A stretch of DNA of 64,000 nt. It comes from QPJE01 sp051747745. GTDB taxonomy: Bacteria; Bacillota; Halanaerobiia; Halanaerobiales; Halanaerobiaceae. This document shows positions 52,524 to 60,352 of this stretch, in pieces (position 1 is the first letter of the stretch; the number at the start of each line of letters is the position of its first letter). The notes under the pieces were generated by a model, which saw only the letters and a list, made by a program, of their open reading frames with translations, had not been told where the DNA came from and ran no database searches. The stretch covers positions 1 through 64,000 of the forward strand of contig JBNJGL010000004.1 in NCBI GenBank assembly GCA_051747745.1, read 5' to 3'. A program made the position numbers and the translations under genes.

Positions 52524-53526
52524 TAAAACAGAGATAAAAAATATAAGAATTGAAAGTATAATAGAAAAGTATCCGTATACAGAAATTTTTTTTAAAGAAC
52601 AGGAAATACCAATTGAAAAAAGATCGCAGACATTGAATGAGATTTTTGAAAATATAAGCAGTATTGAGATGGAAGATATAGTTTATTCTGAAGATGAAAC
52701 TGCTGAAAAACTAATTCAATATATAAAAAATATGCAGGAATTTCTTGGTGAAGAAGATGATATTGTTAAAAACCTCTCTATACTGCCTGGAAGAGATAAA
52801 AAGGGGAACAAAGAGAAATACGAAAAGCTAACCATTAATAGTGGAGAAATCATTTCTATTGTCGGTCCAACCGGATCCGGAAAAAGCCGACTGCTGGCTG
52901 ATATAGAGTGGACTGCCAGTGGTGATACTCCAACCAGCCGACACATTTTGATAAATGGTGAAAAACCAGATAGAAAATGGAGGTTTTCAGGTGGTAAAAA
53001 ATTAGTAGCACAGCTTTCTCAAAATATGAACTTTGTTATGGACCTTTCTGTGGAGGAATTTCTGCATTTACATGCGGAGAGCCGCCTGATAGAAAATGAA
53101 GATCAGGTAGTGGAAAGAATAATAGAAGAAGCAAATAAGCTTGCAGGTGAGAAATTTTCTCGCAGTGCTCAGATAACAAGCTTAAGTGGAGGCCAGTCTC
53201 GAGCATTAATGATAGCCGATACAGCTATTTTGAGTTCATCTCCCATTATTTTAATTGATGAGATAGAAAATGCGGGAATAAATAGAGAAAAAGCACTGGA
53301 GCTGCTTGTTGGGGAAGAAAAAATAGTATTAATGGCAACTCATGATCCAATACTGGCACTGATGGGTAATAGAAGAATAATTATTAATAATGGTGGAATA
53401 GTTAATATTATAGAGACAAGTAAAAGAGAAAAAGCTATGTTAAACGAATTAAAAGAAATTGACAGTTACCTCACTGAACTGCGCGAAGATCTACGTTATG
53501 GAAGGGAATTAAAAGGAAAATTGTAA
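52516..53526 (+). CDS. Soluble ABC-type ATPase with N-terminal DUF1858-like region, no permease
   Basis: About 336 residues. An N-terminal helical stretch (IIEKYPYTEIFFKEQEIPIEKRSQTL, quoted in part as EKYPYTEIFFKEQEIP) resembles DUF1858, as in the first gene of the operon. The ABC ATPase follows: Walker A GPTGSGKSRL near residue 120, a Q-loop-like VAQLSQNMNFVMDLS, signature SLSGGQSRALMIAD, Walker B IILIDEIENAG and H-loop ATHDP. No membrane segment and no permease gene follow. ATG 52516 is chosen over GTG 52507; both overlap the GTPase gene. It may power transfer between the other two proteins. Confidence 0.75.
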   Translation: MYNKTEIKNIRIESIIEKYPYTEIFFKEQEIPIEKRSQTLNEIFENISSIEMEDIVYSEDETAEKLIQYIKNMQEFLGEEDDIVKNLSILPGRDKKGNKEKYEKLTINSGEIISIVGPTGSGKSRLLADIEWTASGDTPTSRHILINGEKPDRKWRFSGGKKLVAQLSQNMNFVMDLSVEEFLHLHAESRLIENEDQVVERIIEEANKLAGEKFSRSAQITSLSGGQSRALMIADTAILSSSPIILIDEIENAGINREKALELLVGEEKIVLMATHDPILALMGNRRIIINNGGIVNIIETSKREKAMLNELKEIDSYLTELREDLRYGRELKGKL

Positions 53527-53681
53527 AAAATAAATTATTATTAATAATTACTATTGTTATTTTAAAATTTAGTTATCTAATAACTTTATTTTCCCCCTGC
53601 TGCTGATGTATAATTGATTATATTAAGGAAATTCACTGTGATTTCTTTAGAAATTATACTCAATGGACAGGGGGCATTTTT

Positions 53682-55481
53682 ATGAAGATAAAATATTTGG
53701 ATGGCAGCAGATTATATTATGCATTTTTATCTGGAGCACAAGAAGTTATTAATAATAGAGAAGAGCTAAACAATATAAATGTTTTCCCTGTTGCAGATGG
53801 TGATACCGGAACAAATATGAGCAGAACATTACAGATGATTTTGCAAAAAATTAATGAAGATTATTCTTTAAAATCACTGGTCGATGTAATGAGTGAACAG
53901 GCATTAAAAGGTGCTATTGGGAATTCGGGCATAATATTTGCTCAATTTATAAATGGTTTTAATAATAGCCTTAATTTTTTGACTATAGAAAATAGAAGAT
54001 TAAATGTTAATAATTTTTCTTCAGCTGTAGATGGAGCAGTAACTTATACTTATCAGGGTGTAAGCAATCCAGTAGAAGGAACTGTATTAACTGTAATGCG
54101 GGAATGGTCTCAGTCTCTTCAGGAAATAAAAGAAAAAACTGATGATTTTGAAGAGTTAATGTTAGAATCATTTAAAAAAGCTAATATTTCTCTTAATGAA
54201 ACAAAGAATCAGCTGGAAGTTTTGAAAAAATCAGATGTAGTAGATTCCGGTGCTCTTGGTTTTATATATTTTCTTAAAGGAATAGTGAATTTAATCAGAA
54301 ATGGTAATATTAAAAAAACAGTAAAAGAAATAATAGTGCCGGAATTCAAAAAAGAAGTTATCGATAAAGAGCAAAAATTGGATTACCGATTCTGTACAGA
54401 AGTTTATTTAGAAAATGCAGAAAAAGAAAAAGATGAGATTAAAAGTGATATATCCACCTTAGGGGAATCTATAATAATTGCTGGAGATAAAAAGAAAATG
54501 AGAATTCACATACACACAAATCAACCTGCTGTATTTTTTAATAAAATTAATGGAATATCTCATATAATAGATCAAAAAGTTGATGATATGCTGATTCAGT
54601 ATAATGTTAAATACAGACAGAAGTCAGAAATAGCATTAGTAACTGATTCAATTGCCGATATACCGGAAGATTTTATTCTTGAAAAGCAAATTCATGTTAT
54701 ACCTATAAATATAATTATAGATGATACAGTATTTTTGGATAAACTAACTTTAAAAAGTGATAATTTTTTTGATAAAGCAGATAAAGCAGATAAATATCTT
54801 CATTCATCACAGCCTTCAGTGGAGGTTGTTGAAAATAAGTTATCTTTTCTGGCAGACCATTATAAATCAGTAATAATAATAACAGTTGCTCAAAAATTAA
54901 GTGGAACCTATAATAATATAAAAAAGGCAGCAGAAAAATTTAAAGATGAAATTGATATTGCAGTAATAGATTCAAAACTAAATTCTGCTGCTCAGGCTCT
55001 ACTGGTTATGGAAGCTGCTGGGCAAATTGATGAGAAAAATAGTTTTAAAGATATTGTTAAATACATTAATAAAATAAAAAATAATATTTATATTTATGTA
55101 AGTGTGGATGATTTTAAATATATGGTTAGAGGTGGCAGGGTGAGTCCTCTTAAAGGCAGACTTGCATCTTTTCTGAACTTAAAACCGGTTATAACATTGA
55201 ATAAAGATGGAAGTGGAAAGGCTTTTGCAGCAGCTTTTAGCACCGGGGCAAATACAAGAAAAATTAAAAATATTATAAGCAGACATCTTAAAAAAGAAGG
55301 AATAAAAAAATATGCCATAGTACATGCTGATGCTTCAGAAAAAGCAGAAGAATATAAAAATATTTTTTCAGCATTGATTGATAAAAAACCAGAATTTGTA
55401 GAAAATATTTCTGCAGCTGTTGCTTTGAATTCAGGCAGGGGAAGTGTTGCTATTTCGATTCTGACGGGTGAGGACTGGTAG
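53682..55481 (+). CDS. DAK2-DegV fusion protein (FakA/FakB-like in one chain)
   Basis: In this 599-residue protein, residues about 8-210 are a DAK2/DhaL-type kinase domain (NINVFPVADGDTGTNMSRTL; GAIGNSGIIFAQFINGF). A middle segment (about 220-310) resembles the FakA middle domain with a CTEVYLENAE start. Residues about 320-595 are DegV (IALVTDSIADIP; TVAQKLSGTYNNIKKAAE; VDDFKYMVRGGRVS). In S. aureus, FakA phosphorylates fatty acids held by a separate DegV protein FakB; here both are fused. CAGGGGGC precedes the ATG. Fatty-acid kinase activity is inferred. Confidence 0.85.
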   Translation: MKIKYLDGSRLYYAFLSGAQEVINNREELNNINVFPVADGDTGTNMSRTLQMILQKINEDYSLKSLVDVMSEQALKGAIGNSGIIFAQFINGFNNSLNFLTIENRRLNVNNFSSAVDGAVTYTYQGVSNPVEGTVLTVMREWSQSLQEIKEKTDDFEELMLESFKKANISLNETKNQLEVLKKSDVVDSGALGFIYFLKGIVNLIRNGNIKKTVKEIIVPEFKKEVIDKEQKLDYRFCTEVYLENAEKEKDEIKSDISTLGESIIIAGDKKKMRIHIHTNQPAVFFNKINGISHIIDQKVDDMLIQYNVKYRQKSEIALVTDSIADIPEDFILEKQIHVIPINIIIDDTVFLDKLTLKSDNFFDKADKADKYLHSSQPSVEVVENKLSFLADHYKSVIIITVAQKLSGTYNNIKKAAEKFKDEIDIAVIDSKLNSAAQALLVMEAAGQIDEKNSFKDIVKYINKIKNNIYIYVSVDDFKYMVRGGRVSPLKGRLASFLNLKPVITLNKDGSGKAFAAAFSTGANTRKIKNIISRHLKKEGIKKYAIVHADASEKAEEYKNIFSALIDKKPEFVENISAAVALNSGRGSVAISILTGEDW

Positions 55482-55496
55482 AAGAAAGGAGCAGCT

Positions 55497-56267
55497 ATGA
55501 ATATTTATTTTTATGTTTATTTATTTATCTTCATTTATTTTTCCCTGTTCTTTATAACAGCTATAATTATAAAAAATAATTCAATAGTTGATATAGGTTG
55601 GGGAGCCGGCTTTGTTTTAAGCTCTTATTTTGCACTTTTTTTAACTGGTAATTTTAATATACGGTCGATTATAACTGTTTTACTGGTAACTATCTGGGGT
55701 TTTAGACTTTCCTATCATATCTTTAAAAGAAATCATGGTAAGCCAGAAGACTTTCGTTATGCAAAATGGCGGGAAGAATGGGATTATTTTTATTTGAGGT
55801 CTTTTTTCCAGATATTTGTTTTACAGGGTATTTTGATGTTTATTATAGTTTCTTCTGTAATCAATATAATTTACAGCCCCATGCATCAATTAAAAGTGTT
55901 TGATTTTATAGGACTATTGATCTGGTTGATTGGTTTTTATTTTGAATCTGTTGGAGATAAACAGCTAAAGGAATTTTTAAAAAAACCTGAATCTCAAAAA
56001 GATGGGCATATAATGAAAGAAGGCCTCTGGAAATATACACGTCATCCAAATTATTTTGGAGAAGCTACAATGTGGTGGGGTATATTTATAATAGGTCTTT
56101 CAACTTTAAGTGGGTGGAAGTTTATTATAAGTCCTATTACAATTACTTATTTGCTTCTTTTTGTTTCTGGTGTACCTATGCTTGAAAAAAAATATGCCGA
56201 TGATGAAGAATTTCAGCGTTATGCAGAAAAAACTAATAAGTTTTTTCCCTGGTTTCAAAAAAAATAA
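55497..56267 (+). CDS. DUF1295 membrane protein (steroid 5-alpha-reductase-like)
   Basis: The 256-residue protein has about six membrane helices, the internal motif NSIVDIGWGAGFV and the C-terminal family signature KEGLWKYTRHPNYFGEATMWWG, given as GLWKYTRHPNYFGE. That signature resembles isoprenylcysteine methyltransferase and sterol reductase NAD(P)H sites. It lies 15 bp after the DAK2-DegV gene and is probably co-transcribed, hinting at a lipid link. Substrate unknown. Confidence 0.88.
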   Translation: MNIYFYVYLFIFIYFSLFFITAIIIKNNSIVDIGWGAGFVLSSYFALFLTGNFNIRSIITVLLVTIWGFRLSYHIFKRNHGKPEDFRYAKWREEWDYFYLRSFFQIFVLQGILMFIIVSSVINIIYSPMHQLKVFDFIGLLIWLIGFYFESVGDKQLKEFLKKPESQKDGHIMKEGLWKYTRHPNYFGEATMWWGIFIIGLSTLSGWKFIISPITITYLLLFVSGVPMLEKKYADDEEFQRYAEKTNKFFPWFQKK

Positions 56268-56341
56268 TTTAAAATTACATTGAATATTAAAAACAGGGAA
56301 ATTACTTATAAATAAAGGAGTTTCCCCAAATTTTATTTTGA

Positions 56342-56425
56342 GCTGCAAAAAGGGGGCTTTAGTTATCAACGAAATTTTTAGATTTATCTAAAACTCAATA
56401 TTCCTGCATCTCCCCTTTTTGCAGC
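56342..56425. repeat. Large hairpin, 14-bp perfect arms
   Basis: GCTGCAAAAAGGGG (56342-56355) and CCCCTTTTTGCAGC (56412-56425) are perfectly complementary with a 56-nt A/T-rich centre. There is no T run on either side, and the sequence is unrelated to the hairpin element family at 7851, 20117 and 38649. It could be a structured RNA or another small mobile element. Confidence 0.55.
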
Positions 56426-56506
56426 AGTATATAAAAAAATGGGAAAAGTCCAATTATAAATAGTATTGAAAGTATAATATAAACAATGTATAATTAAATT
56501 AATTAA

Positions 56507-56532
56507 TAAAGAGGCAGTTAACTGTCTCTTTA
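56507..56532 (+). promoter_or_regulatory. Palindrome in the leader of the DUF523/DUF1722 gene
   Basis: TAAAGAGGCAG/CTGTCTCTTTA with a TTAA centre forms a near-perfect 26-bp inverted repeat, 25 bp before the start codon. It could be an operator or a leader hairpin; a short ATCTTTAT follows, which is weak as a terminator tail. Confidence 0.45.
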
Positions 56533-56557
56533 TCTTTATATAACTGGGAGAGAAAAC

Positions 56558-57532
56558 ATGAGAAAATTTAAAAAGCCAAATCTTATTATCAGTAAATGTC
56601 TGGAGTTTTGTAAGTGCCGTTATAATGGTGAGGTTATTAAAGATGATTTTATAAAAAAGCTTTCGGAATATGTTAATTTCATAAAAGTTTGTCCAGAGGT
56701 AGAAATTGGTTTGGGAGTTCCCAGAAATGCAGTACGGCTTGTAAAAGAAGGTGACAAATTAAAACTGCTTGATTCAAAAACAGGGGCAGACCATACAGAT
56801 AAAATGAATAAATTTGCTGCAGATTTTATTGATTCTTTAAATAGTGAAGAAATTGAGGGATTTATTGCGAAAAACAGATCTCCATCCTGTGGCAGCGGTG
56901 ATTCTAAAGTATATGCAGATACTGGCAGAGTTCCTTCACTGGGAGAAAAGGTTTCTGGAATGTTCACTTCAATAGTTGAAAAAAAATTACCTATAGTTTT
57001 AATTGAAAATGAAGGAAGATTGAAGAACTTTAAATTGAGAGAAAATTTTTTGATTCAGATATTTATGCTTTCAGACTTAAGAGAAGTAATTAAATCGGGC
57101 AAAATAGCAAAGTTAATAGAATTTCATAGTAATAATAAATACCTGCTTATGTCATATGATCAGAAAAAATTAAACGAACTTGGCAGTATTGTAGCTTCAT
57201 ATAAAAAAGGAAGATTTGCAGAAATTGCTTCAGAATATAGAACTAAACTGATTGAATCATTAAAAACCGTTCCAGGTACAGGCAGAAGAATAAACATGCT
57301 GCAGCATATTTTTGGATATGTATCTCAAAATATTTCCCGCAAAGAAAGAGAGTATTTTTTAACTTTGCTTGAAGATTATCGGCGGGAAAGAATACCTTTT
57401 TCTCTGCCGCTTGCTTTACTAAGATCATGGGTAATAAGATTTGATGTAGATTATTTGCTGGCTCAGACTATCTTTTACCCATATCCTGAAGATCTTATAG
57501 AAGTAAATGATTCAGGCAAAGGAAGAATATAA
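56558..57532 (+). CDS. DUF523 plus DUF1722 protein (YbgA-like)
   Basis: In this 324-residue protein, residues 1 to about 155 are DUF523 (PNLIISKCLEFCKCRYNG, VCPEVEIGLGVPR, IAKNRSPSCGSGDSKVY). Its conserved Cys residues (SKC, FCKC, VCPE, PSCG) suggest a metal or Fe-S site. Residues about 185-315 are DUF1722 (LIEFHSNNKYLLMSYDQ, GRRINMLQHIFGYVS, RRERIPFSLPLALLRSW). The family has been linked to thiouracil desulfidation, which I recall only generally. GGGAGAG precedes the ATG. An AraC regulator follows 15 bp later on the same strand. Confidence 0.88.
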   Translation: MRKFKKPNLIISKCLEFCKCRYNGEVIKDDFIKKLSEYVNFIKVCPEVEIGLGVPRNAVRLVKEGDKLKLLDSKTGADHTDKMNKFAADFIDSLNSEEIEGFIAKNRSPSCGSGDSKVYADTGRVPSLGEKVSGMFTSIVEKKLPIVLIENEGRLKNFKLRENFLIQIFMLSDLREVIKSGKIAKLIEFHSNNKYLLMSYDQKKLNELGSIVASYKKGRFAEIASEYRTKLIESLKTVPGTGRRINMLQHIFGYVSQNISRKEREYFLTLLEDYRRERIPFSLPLALLRSWVIRFDVDYLLAQTIFYPYPEDLIEVNDSGKGRI

Positions 57533-57546
57533 AAGGATGGATAAAA

Positions 57547-58764
57547 ATGTATGACAGACAATTTGAACGTGAATTATCTATAATAAATGATTTGCTCTTA
57601 GGATATTCCAGTAAGTTTTCGCATCTGCTGGATAATACTGATTTGATGACATATGAACTGCCCTTAAATACTGCTGCAGTGTTTAAGCTTTCATCAGATG
57701 CCGAATATTATAATAAAAGTAACTTTACCAGAAGAGATGAAGAAAACGAGATTATTCAGATAATAAAAAATGTAGGTAGGGAAGAGAATATAGAGCTTGC
57801 TGTTTCCAGCATATATCCTGGATATTTTGTTCTTTTTTTTAGAAATGAAGCTCTGTCCCCTTCCAATGAAAGCTATCAAAAAAGTCTTGATTTTATAAAA
57901 ATTGTTCTGGAAAAACTTAAATCAGAAAAAAGCTGGGAGTTTACCTGTGGTATTGGAAGAAGTTATGAAAAAATTAAGGGACTTTTATTTTCTTATCGAG
58001 AAGCAGCAGACGTATGTGAAACTGCTGCATTTCAACAAAAAGAAGTAGCTCATATAGAAGAACTTTTTCTGCCGGCAAATAGTGAAGATGAAAAAGAAAA
58101 TTTTCTAGATTTAGAGGAAGATCTTTTTGAAAATATTGACAGCAGCAATGATGATTTAATTCCGGGTATTATGAGATCAATTGTAGTAAATATATGCCGC
58201 GAAAAAATACAGCCGGACAAAATAAAGCTTACAGTTATGGAATTTATAAATGATTTAATTAAAAAATTGGAAGAAGATCTTGTTGATTCAGGTAGATTTC
58301 TGGAAAACTATTATCAATATGTCGAAAAAATAATAGATCTGACTACAGAGGAAGAACTATTTGCTCTAATAGAAAGATTATCAACAAGAGTAGTAGATAT
58401 AATTAGGAGAAGCGGTAATGTGCTCAAAGATCAGAAACAGATCAGGAGAGCACTGCTTTATATGGAAGATAACTATGATAGAGATCTGGCATTAGAAGAA
58501 GTAGCCGATGAAATAGGACTGAGTTTTTATTATTTCAGTCATTTATTTAAAGAAGAAGTAGGAGAAAATTTCATTACATATTTGAACCGCTTAAGAATAA
58601 GAAAGGCAAAGGAACTGCTCAGAGAAACAAATTTAAACATATCGGAAATAGCATTTAAAGTTGGCTTTAATACACCAAATTATTTTACAAGAGTTTTTAA
58701 AGAATTTGTTAATATGCCTCCCAGCAAATACAGAACTGATAATTTCGGTAAAAAAGGATTTTAA
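57547..58764 (+). CDS. AraC-family transcriptional regulator
   Basis: The 405-residue regulator has an N-terminal sensory region (about 1-170, alpha/beta, resembling the GGDEF-like fold of YesN/CdaR regulators: FTCGIGRSYEKIKGLLFSYREA in part). An acidic helical middle and a C-terminal AraC DNA-binding domain (about 300-400) follow, with LALEEVADEIGLSFYYFSHLF and ISEIAFKVGFNTPNYFTRVFK. There is no receiver domain, so it is not a two-component partner. It sits just upstream of the glutamate dehydrogenase leader; either neighbour could be a target. Confidence 0.88.
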   Translation: MYDRQFERELSIINDLLLGYSSKFSHLLDNTDLMTYELPLNTAAVFKLSSDAEYYNKSNFTRRDEENEIIQIIKNVGREENIELAVSSIYPGYFVLFFRNEALSPSNESYQKSLDFIKIVLEKLKSEKSWEFTCGIGRSYEKIKGLLFSYREAADVCETAAFQQKEVAHIEELFLPANSEDEKENFLDLEEDLFENIDSSNDDLIPGIMRSIVVNICREKIQPDKIKLTVMEFINDLIKKLEEDLVDSGRFLENYYQYVEKIIDLTTEEELFALIERLSTRVVDIIRRSGNVLKDQKQIRRALLYMEDNYDRDLALEEVADEIGLSFYYFSHLFKEEVGENFITYLNRLRIRKAKELLRETNLNISEIAFKVGFNTPNYFTRVFKEFVNMPPSKYRTDNFGKKGF

Positions 58765-58868
58765 GCCTGTACAATTTTGCTCTTAATTCTAAATCATAAT
58801 TATATTCTGAAAATAATATTTATTTCTAACAAAAATATATAGAAAAGCAAAAAAATATGATACAGGAG

Positions 58869-58927
58869 ATACCTCTCAGGTGGAGAAGGTAAGCAACAGT
58901 AAGTTATTAATCCATTCTGGGAGGTAT
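58869..58927 (+). promoter_or_regulatory. Leader hairpin sequestering the gdhA Shine-Dalgarno
   Basis: ATACCTCTCAG (58869-58879) pairs with CTGGGAGGTAT (58917-58927) over 11 positions with one T-G wobble. The right arm contains the whole ribosome site GGGAGGT, 8 nt before the ATG at 58934. The 37-nt loop includes GGAGAAGGTAAGCAAC. I do not recognise it as a known riboswitch class. Confidence 0.6.
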
Positions 58928-58933
58928 TAATTT

Positions 58934-60184
58934 ATGTCAGATGAAATTAGTGTTTATGATTCAGTCTTAGAACAATTAAATGAAGCAGCAGATCAATTAG
59001 GCTTAGATGAACAGGTAAGGGAGCTTCTGCGAGAACCCATGCGAACTCTTAAAGTATCGATACCGGTGCGTATGGATAGTGGAAAAGTTAAAATATTTAA
59101 AGGAATGAGATGCCAGCATAATGATGCTCTTGGTCCAACAAAAGGAGGAATTAGATTTCATCCACAGGTAGATGAAAACGAAATTAAAGCACTTGCATCC
59201 TGGATGACTTTTAAATGTTCACTTGCAGGTATACCTTTTGGCGGGGCCAAAGGTGGGGTTGAATGTGATCCTCTGAATATGAGCCAGGGAGAACTTGAAA
59301 GGCTGAGCAGGGGCTTTATTAGAGCTATAGCTCCAGTTATCGGTCCGGATAAGGATATTCCTGCTCCGGATGTTTATACTAACCCACAGGTAATGAGCTG
59401 GTTTATGGATGAGTTTTCTCAGCTGAAAGGTGTGAACTCTCCCGGTCTTGTTACAGGTAAACCGATTGTTTTAGGTGGATCATTTGGCCGAGATTCTGCA
59501 ACTGCAAAAGGACTTATGTATATTGCAAGAGAGATGTCGGAAGCATTTGATATAGATTTAGATGGAGCCAGGGTGGTAGTTCAGGGTTATGGTAATGTTG
59601 GAAGCTTTACCGCCGAATTTCTGCATGACCTGGGGTGTAAAATTGTAGCAGTTAATGAGGTCTATGGTGGAGTATATAATCCAGATGGTTTGGATCCATG
59701 TCATTTAAACGAACTCAAAAAAGAGGGGAAACAGGTCTGTGATTATGAAGATTCTCAGGTCATAGAGAATGGGGAAATTTTTTCTCTTGACTGTGATATT
59801 CTTGTTCCAGCTGCACTTGAAAATCAAATTACTCCAGATGTAGCCAGGAAAATTAAGGCTGATTATATTATAGAAGCAGCAAATGGACCGACAACACCTG
59901 AGGCAGATAAGATACTTCGGGAAAGAGGAATTACAGTTATTCCAGATATTCTTGCAAACTCTGGTGGTGTAACAGTTTCTTATTTTGAATGGGTTCAAAA
60001 CCTTTACCACTATTACTGGACTAAGGATGAAGTTGATTCAAAATTAGAAAAAATAATGGTAGATGCATTTTCTAAAGTGTTTAAAGTAAAAGGAGAGAGA
60101 GATGTTACAATGAGAGTAGCTGCCTATATTGTTGCCATTGAACGTTTAACTGAAGCAATGAGAAGCAGAGGCTGGCTCGAATAA
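58934..60184 (+). CDS. gdhA: Glutamate dehydrogenase (Glu/Leu/Phe/Val dehydrogenase family)
   Basis: The 416-residue enzyme has the substrate motif GPTKGGIRFHP, the catalytic-Lys region PFGGAKGGVECDP, DIPAPDVYTNPQVMSWF, the coenzyme-binding GYGNVGSFTAEFL followed by VNEVYGG, and EAANGPTTPEAD. Length and motifs fit the hexameric catabolic/anabolic GDH of Firmicutes and archaea. It interconverts 2-oxoglutarate plus ammonia and glutamate, the monomer for the PGA synthetase at the other end of the window. A hairpin occludes its ribosome site. Leucine dehydrogenase is a less likely alternative because of the length. Confidence 0.92.
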   Translation: MSDEISVYDSVLEQLNEAADQLGLDEQVRELLREPMRTLKVSIPVRMDSGKVKIFKGMRCQHNDALGPTKGGIRFHPQVDENEIKALASWMTFKCSLAGIPFGGAKGGVECDPLNMSQGELERLSRGFIRAIAPVIGPDKDIPAPDVYTNPQVMSWFMDEFSQLKGVNSPGLVTGKPIVLGGSFGRDSATAKGLMYIAREMSEAFDIDLDGARVVVQGYGNVGSFTAEFLHDLGCKIVAVNEVYGGVYNPDGLDPCHLNELKKEGKQVCDYEDSQVIENGEIFSLDCDILVPAALENQITPDVARKIKADYIIEAANGPTTPEADKILRERGITVIPDILANSGGVTVSYFEWVQNLYHYYWTKDEVDSKLEKIMVDAFSKVFKVKGERDVTMRVAAYIVAIERLTEAMRSRGWLE

Positions 60185-60292
60185 AATATATAAATTACTT
60201 TAAAAATCAAATTTTGAACCATAAATTAAACTTTGATATTTGCGATTTGTGGTAAAATTTGAGATATAAAAAAATAATACTAATAATAACAA

Positions 60293-60321
60293 AAGAGTGC
60301 AGATTTTTAATCTGCACTCTT
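60293..60321. terminator. Bidirectional terminator between gdhA and glycosyltransferase genes
   Basis: AAGAGTGCAGA/TCTGCACTCTT (11 bp) with a 7-nt loop lies between convergent genes. The minus strand continues TTTTGTTATT. Confidence 0.8.
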
Positions 60322-60352
60322 CTGCCGCTATATTTGGTTTTTAAGAAAAAAT

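Noticed and set aside
53593..53674. CCCCCTG/CAGGGGG inverted repeat around the DAK2-DegV ribosome site
   Set aside because: A -10-like TATAAT at 53609-53614 lies between the arms, so the left arm is probably not in the transcript; arms are only 7 bp over about 70 bp.
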